This document shows positions 35,145 to 44,994 of a DNA stretch of 56,527 nucleotides, piece by piece. Location of the stretch: assembly GCA_025927765.1 (NCBI GenBank), contig JAICKU010000017.1, forward strand, positions 1 through 56,527, read 5' to 3'. A model generated the notes under the pieces. The model saw only the letters and a list, made by a program, of their open reading frames with translations, did not search any database and had not been told where the DNA came from. Each line of letters opens with the position of its first letter. Within the stretch, counting starts at the first letter, position 1. Position numbers and translations under genes: made by a program. The stretch comes from Burkholderiales bacterium. GTDB taxonomy: Bacteria; Pseudomonadota; Gammaproteobacteria; Burkholderiales; Casimicrobiaceae.

Positions 35145-35534
35145 ATGCGTTTCGTAATGCTTGCCATTGTACTGGCGTTCCCGGTGGTGGACCTTCTCGT
35201 GACCATCCGGTTCGCGCGCTGGACGGGCGTGCCGGTGTGGATGTGGCTGCTCGCATCGGCGGCGGCGGGGCTCTGGGTGCTCGCGAACGAGCGCGTGCAG
35301 TTCCGTGCGCGCGCGCTTGCCGCGTTTCGCAGCGACTCGCTGATGCGCGGCCTGCTCGACAGCGGCCGGCGTGTGCTCGCGGGCCTTCTCCTGATCGTGC
35401 CCGGTGTGCTGAGCGACGCGCTCGCACTGCTGCTTTTGCTGCTGCCCATCAACCAGCGCGATGCGCAGCCGGTGCCCGCCGGACGCGGCTACCGCAGCCG
35501 CGCGATCGACGGCGACTACCGCCGCCTCGATTGA
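35145..35534 (+). CDS. FxsA family membrane protein
   Basis: A 129-residue membrane protein of the FxsA family: hydrophobic segments around residues 2-22, 28-45 and 73-97, the basic loop between them, and VPGVLSDALALLLLLLP characteristic of the family. In E. coli FxsA relieves exclusion of phage T7 by the F plasmid; its normal role is not known. Divergent from cutA; converges on lgt over a repeat. Confidence 0.87.
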   Translation: MRFVMLAIVLAFPVVDLLVTIRFARWTGVPVWMWLLASAAAGLWVLANERVQFRARALAAFRSDSLMRGLLDSGRRVLAGLLLIVPGVLSDALALLLLLLPINQRDAQPVPAGRGYRSRAIDGDYRRLD

Positions 35535-35570
35535 GCGGGGTCAGAGCCGAAACGTCGGGTCCGACCCTGC
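35535..35570. repeat. GGGTC/GACCC-type imperfect palindrome between fxsA and lgt
   Basis: GCGGGGTC (35535-35542) pairs with GACCCTGC (35563-35570) with one mismatch, and the inner sequence includes GGGTCCGACCC. It occupies the whole gap between the convergent fxsA-like gene and lgt; likely a bidirectional terminator. Confidence 0.65.
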
Positions 35571-35574
35571 TTTT

Positions 35575-36393
35575 CTAACCCTTCATTCGGTCCATCACCG
35601 TCGGCTGGTCCTTGCCGGCGCGCCGATACGCCCACAGCATCATCGCGATGCCGATCACGATCATCGGCATCGAAAGCCATTGTCCCATCGTGAGGCCGCC
35701 GGCGAGAAAGCCGAGGAAGCTGTCCGGCTCGCGCGCGAATTCGGCGATGAAGCGCGCGGTGCCGTAGCCGATGAGAAAGAGCCCCGACACGGCGCCCCGC
35801 GGCCGCTGCCGCGACGCGTAGACCCACAGGATCACGAACAGCAGCACGCCTTCGAGCCCGAACTCGTAGAGTTGCGACGGGTGCCGCGGCACGTTGTCGA
35901 CGTTCGGGAACACCATCGCCCACGGCAGATCGGTGGGCCGGCCGACGAGTTCGCCGTTGATGAAATTGCCGAGGCGGCCGGCGGCGAGGCCGAGCGGGCA
36001 AAGCGGCGCGACGAAGTCGGTGACGTCGAGCAGCGCCTTGTGCCGGTTCCGCGCAAAGAACCACAGCGCGATCAGCACGCCGAGGAAGCCGCCGTGGAAG
36101 CTCATGCCGCCGTGCCACACCTCGAAGATCTCGAGCGGGTGCGCGAAGTAGTACTCGGGCTTGTAGAACAGCACGTAGCCGAGGCGCCCGCCGAGGATCA
36201 CGCCGAATACGCCGTAGAACAGCATGTCGTCGACGTCGGCGGGGCGCCATCCGGTCAGCATCTGCGAGCGCGCGCGTTTGCGCCCGAGCACGAGGAACAG
36301 CACGAAGCCGACCAGGTACATGAGGCCGTACCAGCGCACGGCGAGAGGCCCCAGCCGGAAGGCGATCGGATCGAAGTTCGGGTGGACGAGCAT
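35575..36393 (-). CDS. lgt: Prolipoprotein diacylglyceryl transferase
   Basis: A 272-residue inner-membrane enzyme that adds diacylglycerol to the lipobox cysteine of prolipoproteins. The Lgt signature [17 protein letters not shown] is intact, as are the conserved [24 protein letters not shown] and PRHPSQLYE segments. About seven transmembrane helices are apparent. The start overlaps the stop of the LysR gene by one base (TGATG), so they may be co-transcribed. Confidence 0.96.
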   Translation of the reverse strand: MLVHPNFDPIAFRLGPLAVRWYGLMYLVGFVLFLVLGRKRARSQMLTGWRPADVDDMLFYGVFGVILGGRLGYVLFYKPEYYFAHPLEIFEVWHGGMSFHGGFLGVLIALWFFARNRHKALLDVTDFVAPLCPLGLAAGRLGNFINGELVGRPTDLPWAMVFPNVDNVPRHPSQLYEFGLEGVLLFVILWVYASRQRPRGAVSGLFLIGYGTARFIAEFAREPDSFLGFLAGGLTMGQWLSMPMIVIGIAMMLWAYRRAGKDQPTVMDRMKG

Positions 36394-37283
36394 CAGCGCC
36401 TTCCAGGAGTGAACACCGAGCGCACGTGCGCGACGAACGCCGCGACCGCGGGCGTGTGCGAAGCCTCGTTCCATGCGAGGCCCACTTCCATCGGCGGTCC
36501 CGGCTCCGCAAGCGGCCGATATACCACACCGGTCCGGCGCATCTCGGCGATCGATGCGGGAACGAGCGCCACGCCCATGCCGGCGGCGACGAGGCTCACG
36601 ATCGTCGGCATCTGGATCGCCTCCTGCTCGATGCGCGGCGCGAAACCCGCCCCGGCGCACAGGCCGACGATCAGGTCGTAGAGCCCCTGCGACGCCTGCC
36701 GCGGAAACAGGATGAACGGCTCGCCGGCAAGGCGCGCGAGCGGCAGCGCACGCGGCCAGCGCCTGCCGTCGGGCAGCGCGGCGATCAGCGGCTCGTGCAG
36801 CAGCGGCACATATTGCAGCGCCTCGAGCACAGGAGGAATTACGAGGCCGGCATCGAGCGTATCGTTGGAGAGCCCGGTGAACTGCGCATCGGACGTCGAC
36901 TCGACGAGCGACAGCCGGATGCCCGGATGGCGCCGGTGGAATTCGGGCAACACGCGCGGCAGCACGTTGTACGCGGCCGTGCTGATGAAGCCGAGGCGCA
37001 CCGCACCCACGTCGCCGCGGCCGAGCTCCTTCGCGCCGGCGGAGAGCGCATCGGCCTCGCGCAGCAGGCGCCGCGCGTGCGGCAGCAGCGCGTCGCCGGC
37101 GGGGGTCAACCGCACGCCATGCGGCCCGCGAATGAACAGCTCGACGCCGAGCTCCCGCTCGAGGCCGTGGATCTGCCGCGACAACGGGGGCTGCGACATC
37201 GACAGCCGCGCGGCGGCGCGGCCGAAATGCAGCGTCTCGGCCAGCACGACGAAGTAGCGCAGCACGCGCAGGTCGAGCGCCAT
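36393..37283 (-). CDS. LysR-family transcriptional regulator
   Basis: A 296-residue regulator. The N-terminal winged helix-turn-helix ([33 protein letters not shown]) is textbook LysR, followed by a linker helix and an effector-binding domain with two lobes; the C-terminal [18 protein letters not shown] is a typical effector-domain end. LysR regulators often control a divergent gene; here the divergent neighbour is the EamA transporter, 70 bases away, which is the likeliest target (inference). Confidence 0.92.
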   Translation of the reverse strand: MALDLRVLRYFVVLAETLHFGRAAARLSMSQPPLSRQIHGLERELGVELFIRGPHGVRLTPAGDALLPHARRLLREADALSAGAKELGRGDVGAVRLGFISTAAYNVLPRVLPEFHRRHPGIRLSLVESTSDAQFTGLSNDTLDAGLVIPPVLEALQYVPLLHEPLIAALPDGRRWPRALPLARLAGEPFILFPRQASQGLYDLIVGLCAGAGFAPRIEQEAIQMPTIVSLVAAGMGVALVPASIAEMRRTGVVYRPLAEPGPPMEVGLAWNEASHTPAVAAFVAHVRSVFTPGRR

Positions 37284-37353
37284 ACCTACAGGGTATCAGA
37301 CGTAGCCCGCGAATGTATTGGACGGTATCGCACGATTCGGCTACATTCGTCGC

Positions 37354-38292
37354 ATGCCTCCTGCTTCGCCGGGCGCGGCCTACGCCGCGCTCCTGGTCAC
37401 TGCCGCGCTGTGGGGCAGCAATGCCGTCGTCGCGCGCGGCCTTCTCGACGTCGTCACGCCCGCCCAGCTCGCGTTCGCGCGCTGGCTGGTGGTGCTCGCG
37501 TGCCTCGCGCCGTTCGCGTACGTCGAGCGCGACGGCGTTGCGCGCGCGTTGCGCGAGCAGTGGCGCGACTACCTCATGCTCGCGGTGCTCGGGTTCGCGC
37601 CGCAAACACTCCTCACGTACACCGCTCTCGCGCACACGACCGCCCTGGTCGTGGGCCTGCTCAATTCCGCGATCCCGGTGCTGATCGTGGCGATCTCGGC
37701 GGTCGTCTATGCGCGTAGGCCGCGGCGCCTCGAGATGGTCGGGCTCGCGATCTCCTGCGCGGGTGTGGCGACGATCGTCGCGCAGGGCAGCCTCTCGACG
37801 CTGCTGGCGATGCGCGTCAACGGCGCGGACGTGCTCGCGTTCGGCGCCATGTTCGTCTGGGCGATCTACACGCTGCGGCTGGTGTCGCGGCCGCGCGGCA
37901 TCTCGCTGCCCGCGTTCACGTTCGTCGCGGCGCTGCTCGGCGAACTCGTGATCGCGCCGATAACGGTGGCCGACGTCGCGATGCATGGCCTGTCCAGGGT
38001 CGGCGCGCGCGAGGTGGCGGGCATCGCGTTCATCGGCCTGCTGCCATCGCTCGCGGCGACGCTGCTGTGGACGTTCGGGGTCGCGCGCCTTGGCGCCGTG
38101 CGCGCCGGCGTGTTCACGCATCTCGTGCCCGTGTTCGCCGCGCTCTTCGCCGTCACGTTCCTCGGTGAGCACCTGTACGCGTACCACGCGCTGGGCTTCG
38201 TGCTGGTGGCCGGGGGCGCGCTCGTATGCTGCCTCGTCGAGGGCGCGCTACCATCGTCAACCACACGACGCGCCAACGCCGCCGCATCCTGA
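37354..38292 (+). CDS. EamA family (DMT superfamily) transporter
   Basis: A 312-residue membrane protein with ten hydrophobic helices in two homologous EamA repeats. Features are [18 protein letters not shown] at the start of the first repeat, and [19 protein letters not shown] followed by [18 protein letters not shown] in the second. Family members export amino acids or other metabolites; the substrate is unknown. It is divergent from a LysR regulator that may control it, and ilvD lies 18 bases downstream on the same strand. Confidence 0.91.
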   Translation: MPPASPGAAYAALLVTAALWGSNAVVARGLLDVVTPAQLAFARWLVVLACLAPFAYVERDGVARALREQWRDYLMLAVLGFAPQTLLTYTALAHTTALVVGLLNSAIPVLIVAISAVVYARRPRRLEMVGLAISCAGVATIVAQGSLSTLLAMRVNGADVLAFGAMFVWAIYTLRLVSRPRGISLPAFTFVAALLGELVIAPITVADVAMHGLSRVGAREVAGIAFIGLLPSLAATLLWTFGVARLGAVRAGVFTHLVPVFAALFAVTFLGEHLYAYHALGFVLVAGGALVCCLVEGALPSSTTRRANAAAS

Positions 38293-38310
38293 GTCTCCTG
38301 GAATCCTGCC

Positions 38311-39993
38311 ATGCCACTCAATCGCCGCTCCCGTCTCATCACCGAAGGCATCGCACGCTCGCCGAATCGCGCGATGCTGCGCGCGGTCGGCTTCGGCGAC
38401 GCCGATTTCGACAAACCCATCGTCGGCGTCGCCAACGCACACAGCACGATGAACCCGTGCAACGCGGGCATCCAGCCGCTCGTCGACCGGGCGATGGAAG
38501 CGCTGCGCGAAGCGGGCGCCATGCCGCAGGTGTTCGGCATCCCGACGGTGACCGACGGCATCGGCATGGGCACCGAGGGCATGAAGTATTCCCTCGTATC
38601 GCGCGAGGTCATCGCCGATGCGATCGAGACGTCGGTCAACGGGCAGATGATGGACGGCGTGCTCGTCGTCGGCGGCTGCGACAAGAACATGCCCGCCGCG
38701 ATGATGGCGATGGCGCGCATCAACGTGCCGGGGATCTTCGTCTACGCGGGCACGATCAAGCCCGGGCATTGGAAGGGGCAAACGCTGACGATCGTGTCGC
38801 CGTTCGAGGCGGTCGGCGCATTCACGGCCGGCAAGCTCGCGAAGGAAGACTACGACGGCATCGAGCGCAACGCCTGTCCGAGCGTCGGCGCCTGCGGCGG
38901 CATGTACACGGCGAACACGATGTCGTCGTCGTTCGAGGCGCTCGGCATGAGCCTGCTCGGGAGCTCGCAGCTCGCGTCGCCCGATCCGGAAAAGGCCGAT
39001 TCGTCGGCGCAATCGGCCGACGTGCTCGCGCGCGCGATCGCGGCCAATCTGAAGCCGCGCGACATCATCACGCGCAAGTCGATCGAGAACGCGATCTCGC
39101 TCGTGATGGCGACCGGCGGCTCGACGAACGCGGTGCTGCACTACCTCGCGATCGCCGCGGCCGCGGAAGTCGAATGGACGATCGACGACTTCGAGCGCAT
39201 CAGAAGGCGCGTGCCGGTGCTGTGCGACTTGAAGCCGTCGGGCCGCTACGTCGCCGTCGATTTCAACGCCGCGGGGGGCGTGCCGCAGGTGCTGCGTATG
39301 CTGCTCGACGCGGGCCTGCTGCACGGCGACTGCATCACGATCACCGGACGCACGCTCGCCGAGGAGCTCGAAGGCGTGCCGCATGCGCCGCGCGCCGACC
39401 AGGACGTGATCCGGCCGTTCGACAAGCCGCTGTATCCGCACGGCCACCTCGCGATCCTGCGCGGCAACCTGGCACCCGAAGGCTGCGTCGCGAAGATCAC
39501 CGGGTTGAAGAATCCGGCGATCACCGGACCGGCGCGCGTCTTCAATTCCGAGCCCGAATGCATGGAGGCGATCCTCGCGCGGCAGATCCGTCCCGGCGAC
39601 GTGATCGTGATTCGCTACGAGGGTCCGAAGGGCGGACCGGGGATGCAGGAGATGCTCGCACCGACGTCCGCGCTGATCGGCCAGGGCCTCGGCGAATCGG
39701 TCGGCTTGATCACCGACGGACGCTTCTCGGGCGGCACGTGGGGGATGGTCGTGGGGCACGTCGCGCCCGAGGCGTACGCGGGCGGCACGATCGCGCTCAT
39801 CGAGGAAGGCGACTCGATCACCATCGACGCGAACCGCCTGCTGATCGAGCTCAACGTCGACGCGAAAACGCTCGAGGCGCGACGCGCGCGCTGGCGTCCG
39901 CCGGCCCCGCGCTACACGCGTGGCCTGCTCGGCAAGTACACGCGGCTGGTGTCGACGGCAAGTCGCGGCGCGATCACCGATGCGCCGGCCTGA
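38311..39993 (+). CDS. ilvD: Dihydroxy-acid dehydratase
   Basis: A 560-residue iron-sulfur enzyme of branched-chain amino acid and pantothenate synthesis, converting 2,3-dihydroxy acids to 2-keto acids. Cluster and active-site motifs are [41 protein letters not shown] and, near the C-terminus, [13 protein letters not shown] with the catalytic serine. The length fits the bacterial enzyme. The ATG at 38311 gives the standard N-terminus. A short inverted repeat follows the stop. Confidence 0.97.
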   Translation: MPLNRRSRLITEGIARSPNRAMLRAVGFGDADFDKPIVGVANAHSTMNPCNAGIQPLVDRAMEALREAGAMPQVFGIPTVTDGIGMGTEGMKYSLVSREVIADAIETSVNGQMMDGVLVVGGCDKNMPAAMMAMARINVPGIFVYAGTIKPGHWKGQTLTIVSPFEAVGAFTAGKLAKEDYDGIERNACPSVGACGGMYTANTMSSSFEALGMSLLGSSQLASPDPEKADSSAQSADVLARAIAANLKPRDIITRKSIENAISLVMATGGSTNAVLHYLAIAAAAEVEWTIDDFERIRRRVPVLCDLKPSGRYVAVDFNAAGGVPQVLRMLLDAGLLHGDCITITGRTLAEELEGVPHAPRADQDVIRPFDKPLYPHGHLAILRGNLAPEGCVAKITGLKNPAITGPARVFNSEPECMEAILARQIRPGDVIVIRYEGPKGGPGMQEMLAPTSALIGQGLGESVGLITDGRFSGGTWGMVVGHVAPEAYAGGTIALIEEGDSITIDANRLLIELNVDAKTLEARRARWRPPAPRYTRGLLGKYTRLVSTASRGAITDAPA

Positions 39994-40013
39994 ATGAGGG
40001 CGAGGGCCTCATT
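39993..40013 (+). terminator. Hairpin after ilvD
   Basis: AATGAGG and CCTCATT form a seven-pair stem with a seven-base loop directly at the ilvD stop codon. There is no strong T-tract. The remaining bases up to 40132 contain a second weak copy (AAATGAAGGTCTGAC) but no gene. Confidence 0.45.
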
Positions 40014-40132
40014 TCCGCGCGCGAGCGGCGCACTTCGACACTAGTTCAGGAAATGAAGGTCTGACGCATAGCGCGCCGGAACATTGCGGCGCGCGCCGCT
40101 GTTTGCGTGCCTGATCGAACATCGGATCCGTT

Positions 40133-40846
40133 ATGGCTGCCACCTTCGTCGTCCGCGCACTTCTCGTTGCCGCCGTGGCGCTGCTCGCCGGTTGCGCAAC
40201 GCTCGACAGTCCGGGGGACATCAGCGGACGGGTGGCAGCCGCCCCGACGTTCACGGTGGGCATGCGCTGGACGTATCGCGGCCGCGAAGGCTTCCGCGCG
40301 CCGCTCGTGTGGGACGAGACGCACGAGGTGACGGCCGTCGGTCCCGACGGCATCCACGTGCGTGTCACGTACGAGGGTCCGCAGGTGCACGGCACGCGCG
40401 AGGAGATCCTCGCGTCCCCCGGCCTCGTCAAGCAGGGCGCGTTGATGGACATCGAAACGCGCCGCTTCGCCACACCCGTCGAGCGCTTCCGCTTTCCGCT
40501 CGCGGCCGGCGCGACCTGGAACCAGTGGGTGAACAACTACAACGAGATGACGCGCCGCGAAGGGCAGATCAACCGCTACGTGCAGGTCGGCGGCTGGGAG
40601 CGCGTGGCCACGCCCGCCGGCACGTTCGACGCGATCCGCATGCGCGTGCTGATGCGCCTCGACGACGAGGAGTTTTGGCGTTACCCCACGATGTGCAACT
40701 ACGTGATCTGGTTTGCGCCCGCGGTCGGCGCGCCGGTGCGCGAAGAAAAGGACGCCGAGTACCGGGAGAAGGGCGAAGAGCTCGAGGGCGGCGGCGCAAT
40801 CCGTGCGCAGCACACGCTGCTGGAGCTCACGTCGTACACGAAGTAG
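40133..40846 (+). CDS. Lipoprotein of unknown function
   Basis: A 237-residue protein with a lipoprotein signal peptide: hydrophobic VRALLVAAVALLAGC, where LAGC is the lipobox. The mature part is beta-rich and includes FTVGMRWTYRGREGF and FPLAAGATWNQWVNNYNEM, then VGGWERVATPAGTFDAIRMR and a C-terminal LLELTSYTK. The pattern of G-x-W-x-Y strands resembles outer-membrane-associated lipoproteins that bind hydrophobic ligands, but I cannot name the family. It stands alone between ilvD and the convergent metF. Confidence 0.82.
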   Translation: MAATFVVRALLVAAVALLAGCATLDSPGDISGRVAAAPTFTVGMRWTYRGREGFRAPLVWDETHEVTAVGPDGIHVRVTYEGPQVHGTREEILASPGLVKQGALMDIETRRFATPVERFRFPLAAGATWNQWVNNYNEMTRREGQINRYVQVGGWERVATPAGTFDAIRMRVLMRLDDEEFWRYPTMCNYVIWFAPAVGAPVREEKDAEYREKGEELEGGGAIRAQHTLLELTSYTK

Positions 40847-40872
40847 GAACGCGCGGGCAGATTAGGGCCAGG

Positions 40873-40902
40873 CTCCAATGGCGGCGCATTTGGTCATTGG
40901 AG
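40873..40902. terminator. Bidirectional hairpin between the lipoprotein gene and metF
   Basis: CTCCAATG (40873-40880) and CATTGGAG (40895-40902) form a perfect eight-pair stem with a 14-base loop, flanked by AGGGCCAG and GTCCGACCC of the GGGTC/GACCC repeat family. It lies between convergent genes. Confidence 0.65.
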
Positions 40903-40917
40903 TCCGACCCCGATTCC

Positions 40918-41787
40918 CTACTTTCCCTGCACGGCCGCTTCGCTTGCCTTCTCGGTCAATCCCAGCGAGCGCCAGATCGTCGACGTCAGCGACGCCTGGT
41001 TCAGCGTGTAGAAGTGAAGTCCGGGCGCACCGCGCTCGATCAGCGATGCGCACATGCGCGTGATCACGTCGAGGCCGAATGCGCGGATCGACGCGACGTC
41101 GTCGCCGAAGCCCTCGAGCCGCCGCCGGATCCAGCGCGGGATCTCCGCGCCGCACGCGTCGGAAAAGCGCGCAAGCTTCGTGAAGCTTCCGATCGGCATG
41201 ATGCCCGGCACGATCGGCACGTCGATGCCGCGACTTCGGCAGACGTCGACGAAATGCCAGTAGGCGTCGGCATTGAAGAAGTACTGCGTGATCGCGGAGT
41301 TCGCGCCCGCATCGATCTTGCGCGCAAAGCTCGCGACGTCGTCCATCGGATTGCGCGATTGCGGATGGAATTCGGGGTACGCCGCCACGTCGATGTGGAA
41401 CCAGTCGCCGGTCTCGTCGCGAATGAACGCGACGAGCTCGCTCGCATAGCGGAATTCTCCGGTGTCGACGGCGCCGGACGGCAAGTCGCCGCGCAACGCC
41501 ACGAGATGACGGATGCCATGGCGGCGATACTCGGCGAGCACATCGCGGATGCCGCTTCGCGTCGAGCCGATGCACGAGATGTGCGGCGCGCCTTCCATGC
41601 CTTCACTGCGAATCTCGATGACGGTCGCGAGCGTGCCTTCACGCGTCGACCCGCCGGCGCCGAAGGTCACCGAGCAGAACGCCGGCGACAGCGCGCGCAG
41701 CTCCGCGCGCGCAGCTCGGAGCTTCTGGATGCCCTCGAGCGTCTTGGGGGGAAAGAATTCGAGGCTGTAGAGGGGTTGCGTACGCAT
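40918..41787 (-). CDS. metF: Methylenetetrahydrofolate reductase
   Basis: A 289-residue FAD-dependent TIM-barrel enzyme that reduces 5,10-methylene-THF to 5-methyl-THF, the methyl donor for methionine synthesis. Motifs include SLEFFPPKTLEG, FCSVTFGAGGSTREGT, HLVALRGDLPSG, GANSAITQYFFNADAYW and PGLHFYTLNQASLTSTIW. It is the last gene of the ahcY-panE-4TM-metF run on the minus strand, which begins at the SAH riboswitch; close spacing (eight bases to the 4TM gene) supports co-transcription. Confidence 0.96.
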   Translation of the reverse strand: MRTQPLYSLEFFPPKTLEGIQKLRAARAELRALSPAFCSVTFGAGGSTREGTLATVIEIRSEGMEGAPHISCIGSTRSGIRDVLAEYRRHGIRHLVALRGDLPSGAVDTGEFRYASELVAFIRDETGDWFHIDVAAYPEFHPQSRNPMDDVASFARKIDAGANSAITQYFFNADAYWHFVDVCRSRGIDVPIVPGIMPIGSFTKLARFSDACGAEIPRWIRRRLEGFGDDVASIRAFGLDVITRMCASLIERGAPGLHFYTLNQASLTSTIWRSLGLTEKASEAAVQGK

Positions 41788-41795
41788 GACGAACC

Positions 41796-42146
41796 TCAGC
41801 GGCGCTGCGTCAGGATCAGCGACGACAGCGCCCAGGAGATGATGCTGTAGACGATCGCGCCGAAGAACGCCGCCCAGAAGCCGCCGACGACGAACCCCGG
41901 CACGAACGCGCCGACGAACCAGAACAGCAGCGCGTTGATGACGAAGATGAAGAGGCCGAGCGTCAACAGCGTGACCGGCAGCGTGAGCACGATCAGCACG
42001 GGCCGGATCAGCGTGTTGATGAATGCGAGCACGAGCGCTGCGAAGAGCGCGGTCGCGTAGCTACGCACCTCGATCGCCGGCAGGATGAACGGCAACACGA
42101 AAAGGGCGAGGGCGTTCACGAGCCACAGGACGAGCAGTCGCGCCAT
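41796..42146 (-). CDS. 4TM (mycobacterial-type/"phage holin family") membrane protein
   Basis: A 116-residue protein made of four hydrophobic helices, with FINTLIRPVLIVLTLPVTLLT and AFVPGFVVGGFWAAF. It belongs to the small 4TM family often labelled phage holin family protein, which is usually chromosomal and sits between ahcY and metF in betaproteobacteria. No other phage gene is nearby. It overlaps the panE stop by one base. The function is unknown; a role in the membrane during lysis is not implied. Confidence 0.85.
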   Translation of the reverse strand: MARLLVLWLVNALALFVLPFILPAIEVRSYATALFAALVLAFINTLIRPVLIVLTLPVTLLTLGLFIFVINALLFWFVGAFVPGFVVGGFWAAFFGAIVYSIISWALSSLILTQRR

Positions 42147-43069
42147 CAGCGTCGTGCGCCGTCCACGTAAGGTGACAGCCCCGCGTAGACCGTCGCGTTG
42201 ACCGGCGCGGGAATGCCGGCTTCCGCCGACAATCGCGCGACGCGTCCGCACAGCCAGGGGGCCTCGAGCCGGTGTCCGGCGAGGAGGTCGTTCTGCATCG
42301 ACGAGCGCATCTCGGCGGGCAGGCCCTCGAACGTGCGCATCTGCTTCGGCAGGAAATCGTCGGCGAGCGGCACGTCGTGGGCGCGCGCGAGTGCCACGAC
42401 TTCCTTCATCGCCGCGGTGAACGCCTCGCGCAGCGCGGGGTCGCTGCGCACGACGCCGACGGGCTGCCGCGACAGCGCGGTGACGCCCGACAGCGCCGTC
42501 AGGAACACGAACTTCTCCCAGATCGCGCGCCGGATGTCGTGCGCGAGGTCGGCGTCGACGCCGGCTTGCATGCACGCCTGCACAAACGCGCGCGCGCGTT
42601 CGACGAGTGGGTCGGAAAACGCGCCGACGCGAAGCTTCGCCATCGATCCGGTGTGCACGATCACGCCGGGCGCTGCGATCGCCGCGGCGATGTAGGCGAC
42701 GCCGCCGAGCACGTGCGATGCGCCGAGCACGCGCGCGAGGATCGCGTGGCTGTCGATGCCGTTCTGGAACGGAATCACGACGCCACCGGGCGCGACGAGC
42801 GGCGCGATCTCGGCCGCGGCCGACTCGACGTCCCACAGCTTCACGCAGAACATCACGACGTCCACCGGTTCGAGCGACAACGGGTCGTCGGTGGCGATGA
42901 CGCCGGAAAGCACGACGTCGCCGCCCCCGCTTTCGACGCGCAGACCCGTCGCGCGCATCGCGGCGAGATGCGCGCCGCGCGCGATGAAGGCGACGTCGTG
43001 CCCGGCCTGCGCGAGCTTCGCGCCGAAGTAGCCGCCGACGCCGCCCGTGCCCATCACTGCGATGCGCAT
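42146..43069 (-). CDS. panE: Ketopantoate reductase family protein (PanE/ApbA)
   Basis: A 307-residue NADPH-dependent reductase. The N-terminal dinucleotide-binding motif is AVMGTGGVGGYFGAKLAQAG, and FQNGIDSHAILARVLG plus KLRVGAFSDP are typical of PanE/ApbA; the C-terminal domain has IWEKFVFLTALSG with the conserved lysine. It would reduce 2-dehydropantoate in the pantothenate route, although paralogues with other substrates exist. Here it lies between ahcY and the 4TM gene, an interruption of the usual ahcY-metF order. Confidence 0.86.
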   Translation of the reverse strand: MRIAVMGTGGVGGYFGAKLAQAGHDVAFIARGAHLAAMRATGLRVESGGGDVVLSGVIATDDPLSLEPVDVVMFCVKLWDVESAAAEIAPLVAPGGVVIPFQNGIDSHAILARVLGASHVLGGVAYIAAAIAAPGVIVHTGSMAKLRVGAFSDPLVERARAFVQACMQAGVDADLAHDIRRAIWEKFVFLTALSGVTALSRQPVGVVRSDPALREAFTAAMKEVVALARAHDVPLADDFLPKQMRTFEGLPAEMRSSMQNDLLAGHRLEAPWLCGRVARLSAEAGIPAPVNATVYAGLSPYVDGARR

Positions 43070-43082
43070 GTCCGCGCTCCCG

Positions 43083-44513
<1,431 letters not shown>

Positions 44514-44584
44514 CGGTCACTCCGTTCGTTCACGGGCGACGCTAGCTGCGACGGTGGCGGGATTTGCCCGTTGGCCGCAGAAGG

Positions 44585-44674
44585 TCGCGGTTCAACGAGC
44601 GCGGTTACATGACGGGCGAACTGCCCGGCCCCGAGCCTGGCCCGGCAGTGCCGGGTTGCAACGCTCCTCGGGGC
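44585..44674 (-). ncRNA. SAH riboswitch upstream of ahcY
   Basis: Read on the minus strand, the element has the canonical pieces of the S-adenosylhomocysteine riboswitch: GCCCCGAGGAGCGTTGCAAC at the 5' side, a GC hairpin (CCGGCA/TGCCGG), GGCCAGGCTCGGGGC closing the P1 stem, and the pseudoknot strand AACCGCGCTCGTTGAAC at the 3' side. The P1 stem GCCCCGAG/CTCGGGGC is perfect and the conserved GAGGAGCG and CAGGCTCGG bases are present. In this class SAH binding turns on genes of SAH breakdown; the next gene is ahcY. The region from 44514 to 44584 carries the expression platform and ribosome binding site. Confidence 0.93.
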
Positions 44675-44689
44675 TTTCAGAAGCCTATG

Positions 44690-44818
44690 TTACGCCTTCT
44701 TGACCTTCTCCAGCATCTTGAAGATGCCCTTCGGCGCGCCGGCGAACATGCGCTTGAAGGTCTTGGGGAGGCAGCGGCGCTCGAGGGTGTTGCGGCGGGT
44801 ACGGTTACGTTCGGCCAT
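44690..44818 (-). CDS. Small basic protein (42 residues) upstream of the SAH riboswitch
   Basis: An ATG at 44818 opens a 42-codon frame ending TAA at 44690, 15 bases before the riboswitch. The product starts MAERNRTRRNTLERRC and ends IFKMLEKVKKA, with a very basic composition. Codon third positions are almost all G or C, and AAG, ACC and CGC dominate, so the frame looks coding. No family is recognised and no good Shine-Dalgarno sequence is visible. A TATAAT box lies about 90 bases upstream. It could be an independent small protein, possibly nucleic-acid binding from its charge (inference). Confidence 0.6.
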   Translation of the reverse strand: MAERNRTRRNTLERRCLPKTFKRMFAGAPKGIFKMLEKVKKA

Positions 44819-44827
44819 GATCGAAAG

Positions 44828-44880
44828 GTAGGGTCGGACTCGATTGGATGCCTCATCCAAAAAGTCGAGTGCGACCCTAC
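44828..44880. repeat. Long two-level hairpin of the GGGTC/GACCC family
   Basis: The outer arms GTAGGGTCG (44828-44836) and CGACCCTAC (44872-44880) pair perfectly; ACTCGA/TCGAGT extend the stem after a single mismatch, and TTGGATG/CATCCAA form an inner stem. On the minus strand it forms the 5' leader of the small basic protein gene. Confidence 0.8.
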
Positions 44881-44903
44881 TTTTGGAAGACGCGGAACCG
44901 TTG

Positions 44904-44909
44904 ATTATA
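44904..44909 (-). promoter_or_regulatory. TATAAT -10 box upstream of the small protein gene
   Basis: On the minus strand GGTATAATCAA contains a perfect -10 hexamer. A -35 hexamer at 17 bases is poor. Transcription from about 44897 would include the long hairpin, the small protein gene, the SAH riboswitch and ahcY. Confidence 0.4.
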
Positions 44910-44932
44910 CCGCGACCGCTGCCCGACCTTCG

Positions 44933-44955
44933 CCCCGGCGAACATGTTGCCGGGG
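44933..44955. terminator. Hairpin downstream of the CPA1 antiporter gene
   Basis: CCCCGGC (44933-44939) and GCCGGGG (44949-44955) form a perfect seven-pair stem. It lies 40 bases after the antiporter stop on the minus strand and could end that transcript; no T-tract follows. Confidence 0.5.
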
Positions 44956-44994
44956 TGCGCGGCGCGGGCGAGGTGTTTCGGACTCCCCCGCACC

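Noticed and set aside
41796-42146. The phage holin family protein as a prophage remnant
   Set aside because: No other phage gene is near, and this 4TM family sits in the ahcY-metF cluster of many betaproteobacteria.
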